Source of the DNA: Shimia sp022448905
GTDB lineage: Bacteria; Pseudomonadota; Alphaproteobacteria; Rhodobacterales; Rhodobacteraceae
NCBI RefSeq assembly: GCF_047126315.1
Contig: NZ_CP138953.1
Span: 372,001 to 436,000 of the forward strand
DNA: 64,000 nt
Direction: 5' to 3'
The position numbers were made by a program, and so were the translations under genes. This document shows positions 17,967-27,321 of this stretch, one piece after another (position 1 is the stretch's first letter; the number at the start of each line of letters is the position of its first letter). The notes under the pieces were generated by a model. That model was given only the letters and a program-made list of their open reading frames with translations, was not told the DNA's origin and did not search any database.

Positions 17967-18057
17967 TTCCCAATCCTTACGAATTGTAACAAGCGCCATT
18001 TGCCCCTTTTCGCACCCCCAAATTGAGTGTTAGCGGTAGAGGAGAAGGAGAGCCGAA

Positions 18058-19968
18058 ATGGAGCGAGCCGCAGCCACACAGGCCATGACTGTTGCCGGTC
18101 TGAACCTGATCAAACAGGCGATGTCGATCTATGACAGCGACCTGAAGCTGGTGGTCGCCAATGCGCGGTTTCGGGAGATGTTTTCCATTCCGCGCGTGTT
18201 ATCCCAACCAGGGGCACCGTTTTCTGAGACCATCCGCTTTCTGATCGAAAATGGCGAGTACGGCGACATCCGGGATGAGGACAAAGAGGCCTTCATCAAA
18301 GAGCGCGTCGACCGCGCGCTAAATTTTGAGCCGCACTATTTTGAGCGCAAACGCGCAGACGGGCGTTGGGTTTCTGTCGAAGGGTCGCCCCTGCCAGAGG
18401 GCGGCTGGGTTGCGGTTTATACCGACATCACCTCGACCAAGCGGCAAGAGGCGCTGTTGCGGTCCCGTTCTGAGGAGCTGTCGGATCAGTTGCTGCAATA
18501 CGCCGAGGAGCTGTCCGCCACAAACCGTGAGTTGGAAGCCACCGTGCAGGCGCTGGAAGAGGTGAAGCGGCAGCTGACGGATAGCGAGGCGCGGATGCGG
18601 CTGACGGCTGAGATGATGCCGGCGCATATCGCCCATGTCGGGCCGGACCGGCTTTATACCTACTCCAACCGCCGTCTGAGCGCGGTGATCCCGGGACGGC
18701 CTTCTGACATCGTCGGCATGCACGCCAGTGAGGCCTTGGGCGAAAACGCCTACAGCCATATCAAGCCGCATATGGACAAGGCCTTCAAAGGCGAGCCATC
18801 GGTGTTTGAATTCAACGAACACCCCAGCACGCGGCGCATTCGGGCGGCGTTTACGCCGGATGACAACGAAGGCGCGGCGCGCGGTGTCTACGTGCTGTCG
18901 ATGGACGTGACCGAGGAAACCCAAGCACGGGTGGCCCTGCAACAAACCCGGCGGCGCGAGATTGCGGCGCAGATGACCAGCGGTCTGGCGCATGACTTCT
19001 CCAACCTGCTGACCATCATTCTGGGCACGCAGGCCAAGTTGCAGAAAATGGACCTGCCCGAAGACGCCAGTTCGCTGATCGAGGCCACCTTGGGGGCGGC
19101 GCGGCGCGGCGGCACGCTGCTGGACAACCTCGCCAATGTGACCGGGCCACGGGTGCCAAAACTGGCGCCCACCGACATGACGGGTTTTTTGTCTGAGCTG
19201 GAAACCTTGGCGCAGCCAACAGTAGGCGACGAGGTTGCGCTCATCATTGAGAACAGCATTCCAGAGGGCGCGGTATTGCTGGACCCAGCCATGCTGCACG
19301 ATTCGCTGGTGAACCTCCTGCTGAACGCGGCTCATGCTTGTGGTCAGGGCGGGACAATCCTGTTGATTGCGGAGCTGGTGCAGAACACCTGGGTGCAATT
19401 CACTGTGCGCGACACCGGGCCGGGGTTCTCTGAAGAGGCTTTGGAACATGCGCTGGACCCGTTTTTTACTACCAAAGGCGCGGATGGCTCCGGCCTTGGG
19501 CTGGCGATGGTTTATGACATGACCAAGCTGGTGGGCGGCGACATCAAGATTGCCAACACCGAGACCGGCGGGCAGGTGGTGCTGCGTCTGCCGCTGCGCC
19601 GCGCGGTGCAGGATTCCACCCCGGGTCTGGCGCTGTTGGTGGAGGACAACCCGGACCTGCGCGGGCTGATCCGCGATATGCTGACCGATATGAAGCACAC
19701 GGTGATCGAAGCCGCCAGCGTGGACGAAGCCCGCGTGTTGCTGGACCAGCTGCCAGATATCACGCTGGTGTTGTCAGATATTTCGCTGGAAGGCGATGCG
19801 ACTGGTGTGGACCTGATCCGTGAGTTGGGCCGTGACCGAGTACCCACCTACCTGATGACCAGCTTGCCCCAGAGCCATGATCTCTATATCGAAGGCGCCG
19901 CACGCGCGCCGGTGCTGCCCAAGCCCTTCACGGCGGCGCAGCTTGACCAATTTCTGCATCCGAAGTGA
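18058..19968 (+). CDS. PAS hybrid sensor histidine kinase with receiver domain
   Basis: 636-aa soluble kinase without membrane segments. Order: PAS domain (about 10-125), coiled coil (about 130-180), second PAS domain (about 180-290), HisKA with His312 in LAHDFSNLL, HATPase with the N box NLLLNAAHA, G boxes DTGPGF and GSGLGLAM (about 340-520), and a C-terminal receiver (about 525-636) with phospho-acceptor Asp in VLSDISLEGD. It would sense a cytoplasmic signal and pass phosphate to the regulator encoded next. Start ATG 18058 follows GAGGAGAAGGAGAG. It lies between two transporter-ligase clusters, which suggests control of one or both. Confidence 0.93.
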   Translation: MERAAATQAMTVAGLNLIKQAMSIYDSDLKLVVANARFREMFSIPRVLSQPGAPFSETIRFLIENGEYGDIRDEDKEAFIKERVDRALNFEPHYFERKRADGRWVSVEGSPLPEGGWVAVYTDITSTKRQEALLRSRSEELSDQLLQYAEELSATNRELEATVQALEEVKRQLTDSEARMRLTAEMMPAHIAHVGPDRLYTYSNRRLSAVIPGRPSDIVGMHASEALGENAYSHIKPHMDKAFKGEPSVFEFNEHPSTRRIRAAFTPDDNEGAARGVYVLSMDVTEETQARVALQQTRRREIAAQMTSGLAHDFSNLLTIILGTQAKLQKMDLPEDASSLIEATLGAARRGGTLLDNLANVTGPRVPKLAPTDMTGFLSELETLAQPTVGDEVALIIENSIPEGAVLLDPAMLHDSLVNLLLNAAHACGQGGTILLIAELVQNTWVQFTVRDTGPGFSEEALEHALDPFFTTKGADGSGLGLAMVYDMTKLVGGDIKIANTETGGQVVLRLPLRRAVQDSTPGLALLVEDNPDLRGLIRDMLTDMKHTVIEAASVDEARVLLDQLPDITLVLSDISLEGDATGVDLIRELGRDRVPTYLMTSLPQSHDLYIEGAARAPVLPKPFTAAQLDQFLHPK

Positions 19969-19976
19969 GCCCCGCC

Positions 19977-20681
19977 ATGACCGCCCCGCTTGTCACCATC
20001 CTGGACGATGAACCGGAAATCCGCATGATTTTGGCGGACGCTTTGGAGGACGCTAGTTTTCGCACCATGGCGTTTTCCCGCGCCACCGAGTTTGAGGCCG
20101 CGCTCAAGTCCACCACGCCGGATGTCTGCCTCGTGGACCTTGGCCTGCCAGACAAAGACGGGCTGTCGCTGGTGCATCGGCTGGCGCTGGAACTGGGCGC
20201 AGCGGTGATCATCATCTCCGGTCGCGCGCAAGTGCAGGACCGGATCACCGGGCTGGAGTTGGGTGCGGACGACTACATCATCAAGCCGTTTGACCCCACC
20301 GAAGTGGTGGCACGTGTGCGCGCCCGACTTCGCAAAGAGAAACCCGCCGCGCCGGTGGCGGCCAACACCGCCGTGTTTAACGGCTGGACCGCCTATTTTG
20401 ATCGCTACGTTTTGGTCGATGAAACCGGCGCGGAAACCACCTTCAGCCATGCGGAAGGCGAGGTGCTGCGGCTGTTTCTCGACAGCCCCAAGCGGCTGAT
20501 CAGCCGGGCGCAGATGCAAGAGACCTTGGGCGGCGCGGCGGGCGAAAGCTTTGATCGTGCCATGGATGTGCGGATTTCCCGCCTGCGTACCAAGCTCAAG
20601 GAAGACCCGAAAAACCCGCGTCTTATCAAAACCATCTACGGCGCAGGCTATATCTTTTTGGGCGATGTGACCTGGCAGTAA
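19977..20681 (+). CDS. OmpR-type response regulator
   Basis: 234-aa transcription factor: receiver domain with Asp54 (LVDLGLPDKDG), acidic pair in LDDEPE and Lys in DYIIKPFDP, then a winged-helix DNA-binding domain (about 130-230, ending KTIYGAGYIFLG). Partner of the hybrid kinase just upstream. Two starts are possible: GTG at 19965, overlapping the kinase stop, or ATG at 19977; I took the ATG because the receiver domain begins right after it. Confidence 0.92.
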   Translation: MTAPLVTILDDEPEIRMILADALEDASFRTMAFSRATEFEAALKSTTPDVCLVDLGLPDKDGLSLVHRLALELGAAVIIISGRAQVQDRITGLELGADDYIIKPFDPTEVVARVRARLRKEKPAAPVAANTAVFNGWTAYFDRYVLVDETGAETTFSHAEGEVLRLFLDSPKRLISRAQMQETLGGAAGESFDRAMDVRISRLRTKLKEDPKNPRLIKTIYGAGYIFLGDVTWQ

Positions 20682-21005
20682 CCCGCTGCATCTACACAGC
20701 GGTTACAAAATCGACACAATATGTAGCCAAACATCGCAAAATAAGGTATGTCTGGGAGCAGGTGGTCGCCAGAGCGCCCGGGTTGAATCCTCCTTCCAAC
20801 CTGTGCGGCGTGGGCACATCCACTCACGGAAGGGCCGCGGACAATTTAGGGACAGGCGCGCGGTCTTTATGGGGACTGTGCAAGAACAAGTTCACTCCCG
20901 CCTTCCCCGCAGACCAGACCATCGGCTGCGGGGAATTTTTCTGTGCAACAGTGGGACAGCGCTCGACCGCGGGTGGGCGCCGCTGACCGAACCGATTGGC
21001 ACTTT
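20682..21005. other. Intergenic stretch, possible untranslated transcript
   Basis: No convincing protein frame. It ends in a strong plus-strand terminator (20905-20941), about 220 nt after the regulator gene. The sequence 20750-20900 is GC-rich and could fold; it may be a 3' UTR or a small RNA. It does not match the SRP RNA, tmRNA, 6S or RNase P motifs I know. Confidence 0.35.
20905..20941 (+). terminator. Rho-independent terminator
   Basis: Perfect 8-bp stem CCCCGCAG / CTGCGGGG (20905-20912 and 20926-20933) followed by AATTTTTCT. Confidence 0.75.
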
Positions 21006-21200
21006 ATGTCCGCCACACGTCTCCCGACTTCGCAAGCTCTCGAAACCGCTGCAAGAGCGCACGCCCATGGGGGCGGTCATGCGCTGGCCCGGGCATCTAC
21101 GGTGCTGATCCGGACCGCACTTTGGCTGGCTGAATACACCTGGATTGAAAATGAGCGCGTTGCTCTGATAGCCAGCTTTGAGCCCATGGTGACAATCTGA
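21006..21200 (+). CDS. Possible small protein (64 aa)
   Basis: Open frame MSATRLPTSQALETAARAH... with a central His-Gly stretch (HAHGGGHALA) and an amphipathic/hydrophobic part (STVLIRTALWLAEYTW). It looks protein-like but has no clear ribosome binding site and no recognised family. A GTG start at 20943 in the same frame overlaps the terminator and is unlikely. Confidence 0.3.
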   Translation: MSATRLPTSQALETAARAHAHGGGHALARASTVLIRTALWLAEYTWIENERVALIASFEPMVTI

Positions 21201-21239
21201 AAAGAATTCTTATGGCTTTCGGTTTAAGGGAGGTAAGCT

Positions 21240-21482
21240 TTGTTCATGAAGAAACTTTGGCCTAAAATCGCTATAACTCTCCTTGGCCCGATCGTTGGTG
21301 GAATAACTTTTCAACTTTCCGGGCCTTGGTGGATCTACTTTGTTGCCTTAACTCTGTTTTTGTTTGGTCTTGTGTCATTCTCTTACAATTCAGAAGTTGA
21401 AAAATCCGGCTACGATAACAGGGTTGACGATGGACGAGCGCACAGTCCGGGATACGAGACCTTCGACGGAGGAGAATTTTGA
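21240..21482 (+). CDS. Small two-helix membrane protein (80 aa)
   Basis: Two hydrophobic segments (about residues 8-26 and 30-48) followed by a polar tail (NSEVEKSGYDNRVDDGRAHSPG). AAGGGAGG stands 6 nt before a TTG at 21240; an ATG lies two codons later at 21246. More AT-rich than neighbouring genes. No family recognised. Confidence 0.5.
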   Translation: MFMKKLWPKIAITLLGPIVGGITFQLSGPWWIYFVALTLFLFGLVSFSYNSEVEKSGYDNRVDDGRAHSPGYETFDGGEF

Positions 21483-21528
21483 AAATCGCCGCGCCCACTT
21501 AGTCCGCCCCACCGATCTTCGCTTTCCA

Positions 21529-21562
21529 CAAAAAAGGCTCCCGAATACCTCCGGGAGCCTTT
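21529..21562 (-). terminator. Terminator of cluster B
   Basis: Perfect 8-bp stem GGCTCCCG / CGGGAGCC (21536-21543 and 21552-21559) with a T-run on the minus strand (TTTTTTGTGG); a short T-run on the plus strand could make it bidirectional. It is 20 nt after the stop of the binding-protein gene. Confidence 0.8.
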
Positions 21563-21582
21563 GTCTCATCCAAACAACCTGC

Positions 21583-22737
21583 TTACTTCACAGCAACCGT
21601 CTTCCAGCCGCCATTTTCCACCACGGAAATCACAACCTCATCCGCGCCGCGGTGGTCGTCCGGACCGTAGGTGGTCTGCGACCCAGTGAGCTCGTCCATA
21701 TAGTCAAGCGTCTCCATGGCGGCGATAAAGCTTTCGTGGGTCAGGTCAGGCCCGGCCGCTTCCAGCGCGCGCACGACGGTGTCGGCTGCGGAATAGCCGA
21801 GCATCGCAAAGCCAGATGCAGGCTGATCAAACTTGGCTTTGTAGTCTGCGATGAATTTGCCCGGCACAGGATCGGCCGCACGCTCATAGAGATCGCGCCA
21901 ACCGGCCGCTGCATAGAGCCCATCGGTCACGCCGCCCGGCACCATCGCCACCGGCTCCAGGAAGCCTGCGGAGGTGTTGAGGAATTTCACATCGGTCCAG
22001 CCTAGCTTCTTGGCGGTGCCCACAACCGTGATGCCCTGACGCACGCCCAGCGCCATGGTGATCACGTCACATTCCGCCGCCTTAAGCTTGGTCAGAGAGC
22101 CGACAAAATCCAGCTCATCCGGCTTGTGTGTGGTTTCCCCCGCCATGCTCAGCCCCATGCTCTCGGCAAGGTCTTTGGTGGACTCGGCAATCTCTTTGCC
22201 AAAGTCGGACGGGATGTACATGGTGCAGAGGTTTTTGGCCTCAAACTCTTCCGCAAGGTATTTCGCGCCAACCTGCACTTGGTCGTAATAGCTTGAGAAA
22301 CCAATGAATTTGTTGTCCATCGGCTCCTGCAGCATCTGCCGCGCTGCCGACAGGGGGCCAACATTTGGAATGCCTTTGGGATCGAGCAGTTTGAAGCCGG
22401 CCACGTTCATCGGCGTGCCCAAAGACAGCAGCATGGCAAAGGCTTTGTCCCGGTTCAGAAGCTTGTTGTAGCCCTGCATCGCGCGCGGAATCTGGTAGCC
22501 GTTGTCCTCCACAACAAACCGGATCTGACGCCCGTGCACGCCACCGGCGGCGTTCACTTCGTCAAAGCGCATATTGGCGCCATTGACCGCCGGAACGCCC
22601 ACCGCGGCAAAGATGCCGGACAGATCGTTTACGGACCCAATCACCACCTCGCGGTCGCTCACGCCTTGCGTGTCCGCAGCGACCTGGGAAGCCAGCGCCG
22701 CCGCGCCAACTGCCAGTACAGTCGTCAGTTTCTTCAT
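21583..22737 (-). CDS. ABC transporter substrate-binding protein (Liv type), cluster B
   Basis: 384-aa periplasmic protein: signal peptide about 1-21 (MKKLTTVLAVGAAALASQVAA), then the type I binding fold beginning VSDREVVIGSVNDLSGIFAAVG, the classic start of LivJ/LivK-like proteins. ATG at 22737 with GGGAGGAAACT upstream. Last gene of cluster B, 47 nt after the ligase gene. Its sequence is not close to the cluster A binding protein, so different ligands are likely. Confidence 0.92.
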   Translation of the reverse strand: MKKLTTVLAVGAAALASQVAADTQGVSDREVVIGSVNDLSGIFAAVGVPAVNGANMRFDEVNAAGGVHGRQIRFVVEDNGYQIPRAMQGYNKLLNRDKAFAMLLSLGTPMNVAGFKLLDPKGIPNVGPLSAARQMLQEPMDNKFIGFSSYYDQVQVGAKYLAEEFEAKNLCTMYIPSDFGKEIAESTKDLAESMGLSMAGETTHKPDELDFVGSLTKLKAAECDVITMALGVRQGITVVGTAKKLGWTDVKFLNTSAGFLEPVAMVPGGVTDGLYAAAGWRDLYERAADPVPGKFIADYKAKFDQPASGFAMLGYSAADTVVRALEAAGPDLTHESFIAAMETLDYMDELTGSQTTYGPDDHRGADEVVISVVENGGWKTVAVK

Positions 22738-22784
22738 AGTTTCCTCCCGTTTGAAGTGTGGTCTGGGGCCACATGAAATCGATG

Positions 22785-24677
22785 TTAATACATTTCCTCT
22801 ATGAGTCCCGCGTGTTTCTTCTCCACAAAGCTGCGCTTGAGCTTCATAGTCGCGGTCAGTTCTTCATCCTCCGCCGTCAGCAAGACGTTGATCAGGCGGA
22901 ACTCCTTGATCTGTTCCACCCGCGCGAACTCTTTGTTCACGTCGTCCACTTCGCCCTTGATGAGGTCGACCACATCTTGAGCGGCACAGAGCGAGGCAAA
23001 ATCCGAGAACGGTACTTTGCGATCCTGGGCGTATTTCTCCACATTCTCCTGATCGATCATAATCAGGCACGTCAGGTATTTGCGCGCATCACCAATCACC
23101 ACCGCATCCGAGATGTAGTGGCTGAACTTCAGACGGCTTTCGATCTCCGCCGGAGTGATGTTTTTGCCGCCAGCGGTGATGATGACGTCCTTGAGCCGCC
23201 CGGTGATGGTGACAAAGCCGTCCTCGTCCAGCTTGCCCACGTCCCCCGTGCGCAGCCAGCCATCCTCGGTGAAGGTCTCCGCTGTTTTCTCATTGTTGCG
23301 CCAGTAGCCCTGGAAGTTGTTCAGGCCAAAGGTCTGAATTTCGCCGTCCTCGGCAAGACGCACCTGAAACCCCGGCACGGCTTTGCCCACACTGCCCAGT
23401 TTGTTGTCGTCCGGCAGGTTGATGGAGGCCAGACCGGCGTTTTCGGTCATGCCGTAGCCTTCCAATAGCTGCACGCCAATCGCCCAATACCAGCGGATCA
23501 GTTCCGGGCTGATCGGGGCCGCGCCGGTGCCACCGCGGCGCATTTTGTCCATGCCAAGCATCCGGCGCAGATTGCGCAGCACCAGGAAATCCCAGATCGC
23601 GTAATTGAGCTGCACCCCGCTTGGGACCGGCTTGCGCGCGAGCAGGTAATCCGCGCGTTTTAGTCCGGCTTTGACGGCCAGATTGAAACACAACCGTCCA
23701 ATGGTCGTGGCCTCTTGCGCGAGCACCAGCACGCGAGAATAGATCTTCTCCCAAACGCGCGGCACAGCGGTGAAATGGGCGGGGGAGACTTCTTGCAGGT
23801 TGTCAAAAACCGTCTCCGGGCTTTCGGCAAAGTTCACGGTGGATTTGCCTGCAATCGGGAAATAGGCGCTGACGTTGCGCTCCAGGATGTGGCACAGCGG
23901 CAGGAAGCAGAGCTGTTCATCCTTGTCCATCGTCGGCAGCGCATGGGCGCCGGACACACAGGCGGCGATCACGTTTTCCTGCGACAGCATCGCGCCTTTG
24001 GGCATGCCGGTAGTGCCAGAGGTGTAGATCAGCAGACCCGTGTCTTCTGGTTTTGCCTTTTTGATTTCTTCTTCAAAGACCCCGTGGTTTTCCGCCTCAT
24101 AGGCACGCCCGGTTTCATAGAGGTCGTCCAGAAACACACATTTGTCGTGGCGCAGGTCATGCAGCCCGTCTTGGTCCAAGATGATGACCTTCACCACATG
24201 GCTGGCTTGGTCTTCGATCTCCAGAAATTTGTCGAGCTGCTCGTCATTTTCCACAAACAGGAAGCGGCTGCCGCTGTCGCGCAGAAGGTATTCCAACTGG
24301 CTGGCGCTGTCGGTGGTGTAAACGCCCGACGCAATGCCGCCGACACATTGGATGCCCATGTCGGCATAAAGCCATTCCTTGCGGTCTTCGGAAAGGATCG
24401 AAACCACCTCGCCGCGCTCCAACCCCAAGGCCCGGAGGCCAAGGCCGATCCATTTGGCATGGGTCCAGTAGTCGGCCCAGGAATAGCTCTGCCAGATACC
24501 GAGGTCTTTTTCGCGGTGCGCGGTGCGGTCGCGCAGCTGTTCACAGCGTTTCTGGAACAGGCCAACAACCGTGTCGCATCCGTCCACAAGCGCAGGTTTC
24601 TGCCCCGGTGTGGCAGAGACAATCACGCCGTTGATTTCGACCTGCTCCGGCGGCTGGGATGTGGTGTGAATGTTCAT
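22785..24677 (-). CDS. Long-chain-type acyl-CoA synthetase (AMP-forming), cluster B
   Basis: 630-aa ligase of the COG1022 type: LIYTSGTTGMPKGAML near residue 205, LEGYGMTENAGLASIN, GWLRTGDVGKLDEDGF, and GRLKDVIITAGGKNI in the C-terminal domain. It would form an acyl-CoA from the imported acid for the dehydrogenases encoded at the head of this cluster. ATG 24677 is placed 7 nt after GGGAGG; an in-frame ATG at 24701 overlaps the previous gene. Confidence 0.92.
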   Translation of the reverse strand: MNIHTTSQPPEQVEINGVIVSATPGQKPALVDGCDTVVGLFQKRCEQLRDRTAHREKDLGIWQSYSWADYWTHAKWIGLGLRALGLERGEVVSILSEDRKEWLYADMGIQCVGGIASGVYTTDSASQLEYLLRDSGSRFLFVENDEQLDKFLEIEDQASHVVKVIILDQDGLHDLRHDKCVFLDDLYETGRAYEAENHGVFEEEIKKAKPEDTGLLIYTSGTTGMPKGAMLSQENVIAACVSGAHALPTMDKDEQLCFLPLCHILERNVSAYFPIAGKSTVNFAESPETVFDNLQEVSPAHFTAVPRVWEKIYSRVLVLAQEATTIGRLCFNLAVKAGLKRADYLLARKPVPSGVQLNYAIWDFLVLRNLRRMLGMDKMRRGGTGAAPISPELIRWYWAIGVQLLEGYGMTENAGLASINLPDDNKLGSVGKAVPGFQVRLAEDGEIQTFGLNNFQGYWRNNEKTAETFTEDGWLRTGDVGKLDEDGFVTITGRLKDVIITAGGKNITPAEIESRLKFSHYISDAVVIGDARKYLTCLIMIDQENVEKYAQDRKVPFSDFASLCAAQDVVDLIKGEVDDVNKEFARVEQIKEFRLINVLLTAEDEELTATMKLKRSFVEKKHAGLIEEMY

Positions 24678-24691
24678 GATCCTGCCTCCCC

Positions 24692-25465
24692 TCAGCGCCA
24701 TGTTTTCTTGCGTTTCCAGCGCCGTTCCCCGCGCGCGCCTTCCTCCTGATGACCCAGATAGAAGGCTTTGATGTCTTCGCTCTCCATCAGGCGTTCGGCG
24801 GTGTCGTCCATCACAATACGGCCGACTTCCATCACGTAGCCCACATCCGCCAGTTCCAGCGCAACCTTGGCGTTTTGCTCCACGAGCATCATGGTCACGC
24901 CTTCATCTTTGTTCAGGCGTTTGAGGATGGCGAAGATTTCCTGCACCAACAGCGGTGACAGACCCAAGGATGGTTCATCCAGCAGCATGATCTTGGGACG
25001 CAGCATCAGGCCGCGCCCAATGGCGAGCATCTGTTGTTGTCCACCGGACAGCGTGCCCGCCTCTTGGTGGCGGCGTTCGGCCAAGATCGGGAAGTAGTCA
25101 AAGACCATCTGCCGATCTTTCTCGATCTCCGCCTTGTCACTGCGCGTGTAGGCGCCAAGCGACAGGTTTTCGTCCACCGTCAGAAGCGGGAAGACCTCAC
25201 GGCCCTCGGGCACATGTACGATGCCTTGGCCGACCACTTTGTGGGGCTCCATGCCTTGGATTTCGCGGCCCTCAAACACCACCTGACCCTTTTCGGGGTC
25301 CATGATGCCGGAGATGGTTTTCAGGAGCGTCGACTTGCCTGCACCATTGGCGCCCAGCACGGTCACCACCTGCCCCTTTTCGACCTTCAGCGACACGCCA
25401 CGGATCGCCATGATTGGGCCGTAGAAGCTCTCGATGTTCTTGATATCAAGCACTGTTTCGCCCAT
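24692..25465 (-). CDS. ABC transporter ATPase, LivF type, cluster B
   Basis: 257-aa ATPase: Walker A LGANGAGKST, Q-loop region VVGQGIVHVPEGREVF, signature LSGGQQQMLAIGRGLM, Walker B IMLLDEPSLGLSP. Complete, unlike the cluster A counterpart. The ATG at 25465 overlaps the stop of the LivG gene (ATGA). Confidence 0.94.
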   Translation of the reverse strand: MGETVLDIKNIESFYGPIMAIRGVSLKVEKGQVVTVLGANGAGKSTLLKTISGIMDPEKGQVVFEGREIQGMEPHKVVGQGIVHVPEGREVFPLLTVDENLSLGAYTRSDKAEIEKDRQMVFDYFPILAERRHQEAGTLSGGQQQMLAIGRGLMLRPKIMLLDEPSLGLSPLLVQEIFAILKRLNKDEGVTMMLVEQNAKVALELADVGYVMEVGRIVMDDTAERLMESEDIKAFYLGHQEEGARGERRWKRKKTWR

Positions 25466-26235
25466 CACGCCGCCCCCGCGCCAAGATAGGCCTCAATCAC
25501 GGCCGGGTCGGATTGCACCTGCTGCGGCGTGCCTTCGGCGAGCTTGGCCCCATCGGCCAGCGCCAGCACACGGTCGGACACGCCGGAGACCAGCCCCATG
25601 TCGTGTTCCACCATCAAAACGGTGATGCCCATCTGTTTGCGGATGTCATCAATCCACCAGCGCATGTCTTGGGTTTCCTCGACCGAGAGACCAGAGGCCG
25701 GTTCATCAAGCAGCAAAAGCCGCGGCCCAGACGCCAGCGCGCGGCCCAGTTCGACCACCTTGCGCACCCCATAAGGCAGCCCCGCGATCATCTTGTCGCG
25801 GTAGGGCTGCAGATCGAGAAAATCGATGACCTCTTCAACAGCCTCGCGATGGCGCTTCTCTTCCTGCCGCACCTTGGGCGTGAAGAGCATTTCCTGCACC
25901 AAATTGGTCTTGCGATGACGGTGCCGACCCACCAGCAGGTTTTGCAGAACCGTGGCGTGGTCAAACAGCTCAATGTTCTGGAACGTGCGCGCGATGCCGA
26001 GGTCGGCCACGGAATCTGCATTGCGATCCAAGAGGTTATGGCCATCAAAGGTGATTGATCCAGCGTACGGATTGTAAAAGCGCGAGATCAGGTTGAAGAC
26101 CGTGGATTTGCCCGCGCCGTTGGGGCCTACGATGGCGTAGACCTCACCCTCTTCCACCGAAAACGTCAGATCGTTGACCGCGACAACGCCACCAAACTTG
26201 AGCGTCGCGTTGTTGATTTCCAGCAAAGTGCTCAT
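25465..26235 (-). CDS. ABC transporter ATPase, LivG type, cluster B
   Basis: 256-aa ATPase: Walker A GPNGAGKST, LivG-type insertion with HRHRKTNLVQEMLF (about 100-125), signature PYGVRKVVELGRALA, Walker B LLLLDEPASGLS. Overlaps both neighbours by 1-4 nt, so the four transporter genes are translated as a block. Confidence 0.94.
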   Translation of the reverse strand: MSTLLEINNATLKFGGVVAVNDLTFSVEEGEVYAIVGPNGAGKSTVFNLISRFYNPYAGSITFDGHNLLDRNADSVADLGIARTFQNIELFDHATVLQNLLVGRHRHRKTNLVQEMLFTPKVRQEEKRHREAVEEVIDFLDLQPYRDKMIAGLPYGVRKVVELGRALASGPRLLLLDEPASGLSVEETQDMRWWIDDIRKQMGITVLMVEHDMGLVSGVSDRVLALADGAKLAEGTPQQVQSDPAVIEAYLGAGAA

Positions 26236-27317
26236 CTCAAACGCTCCGTCTTCAGATAGCTCTTCTGACGCTTGAACATGTCTTTGCGCGCAAAGGGGAA
26301 GAGCTCAAACCAGATGCGGATTTTCATCCAGCGGCCGTAGATGCCCATCGGTTCAAACAGGATGAAGAGGATCAGGATCATGCCAAACACGCCGGTTTCC
26401 AGACCAGGAATGGCCACCGAACTGCCGCCGATCAGGTCTTTGGTCATCGACAGGAATTGCGGCAAGAACGCCACCACCACCGCGCCAAAAAACGCGCCGT
26501 GAATGGAGCCAAGCCCGCCGATCACAATCATCATCAGAAGGGTGATGGAGATCACGATGGAGAAGGTCTCGTTGTTAAACGCCCCCGCATAGAATCCCAT
26601 CAGCGCCCCGGCCAATCCGGTGATCGCGCAGGAGATGCCAAAAGCCGCCGCTTTGGTGCGCGCGATATGCACACCCATGGCGGTGGCTGAGACTTCACTA
26701 TCTCGCACAGCCGCCATGGCGCGCCCCAAGGGCGAGCGCAGTAGGTTGCGATAGGCCAGCGTGCAGAGGATCGTGACGGCCAGCACCAGCCAGTAGAAGC
26801 GGTCCGGTGTGGTCCAGCGTTCGATCTCGATGCCGAAGATATTGATCATCGGAGCAAACTTGCCGGACACGCCATCGGTGATCGGCTCCATCAGCACAAT
26901 GATGTCATCGGCCAAAATGGACAGCGCGATGGTCGCAATAGCAAGGTAAATGCCATGCAAGCGGATCGCCGGGATGGCGATGATGGTGCCGACCACGCCA
27001 GTCAGAATGCCCGCCGCTGGGAAGGCGATCAGGAATGGCCAACCCTGCTCCATAAAGATGATGCAGGAGTAACAGCCCAGCGCCAAAAAGGCCGCATGGC
27101 CAAGGCTGGCCTGACCGGTTTGCCCGGTCAGCAGCATCAGGCCAAGGCCCGCGATGGCCCAGATCAGCACGTTGGTGACTTCACCGAGGAAGAAGTCATC
27201 CATCAGCCACGGCAGGGCCACCGCGATCACAATAAGCGTTGCGTAGACACAAAAGCTCCACCAGTCGGGAAAAAGCCGGATGTCATGTTCGTAGGATGTT
27301 TTGAAATGTATCCGCAT
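26232..27317 (-). CDS. ABC transporter permease, LivM type, cluster B
   Basis: 361-aa permease with about nine to ten membrane segments and the LivM motif LMLLTGQTGQASLGHAAFLALGCYSC. The N-terminal 20 residues (MRIHFKTSYEHDIRLFPDWW) are cytoplasmic. I chose ATG 27317, 5 nt after the LivH stop, with AAGG upstream; the open frame runs back to 27440 inside livH and that part is not coding. Confidence 0.92.
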   Translation of the reverse strand: MRIHFKTSYEHDIRLFPDWWSFCVYATLIVIAVALPWLMDDFFLGEVTNVLIWAIAGLGLMLLTGQTGQASLGHAAFLALGCYSCIIFMEQGWPFLIAFPAAGILTGVVGTIIAIPAIRLHGIYLAIATIALSILADDIIVLMEPITDGVSGKFAPMINIFGIEIERWTTPDRFYWLVLAVTILCTLAYRNLLRSPLGRAMAAVRDSEVSATAMGVHIARTKAAAFGISCAITGLAGALMGFYAGAFNNETFSIVISITLLMMIVIGGLGSIHGAFFGAVVVAFLPQFLSMTKDLIGGSSVAIPGLETGVFGMILILFILFEPMGIYGRWMKIRIWFELFPFARKDMFKRQKSYLKTERLR

Positions 27318-27321
27318 GCGC

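Noticed and set aside
20750..20905. SRP RNA, tmRNA or 6S RNA
   Set aside because: None of the conserved motifs I know (such as the 4.5S GGAAGG loop or a tRNA-like end) is present.
21445..21562. CRISPR, phage or insertion-sequence remnants around the intergenic gaps
   Set aside because: No repeated spacer units, transposase frames, integrase or target-site duplications were visible in any gap.
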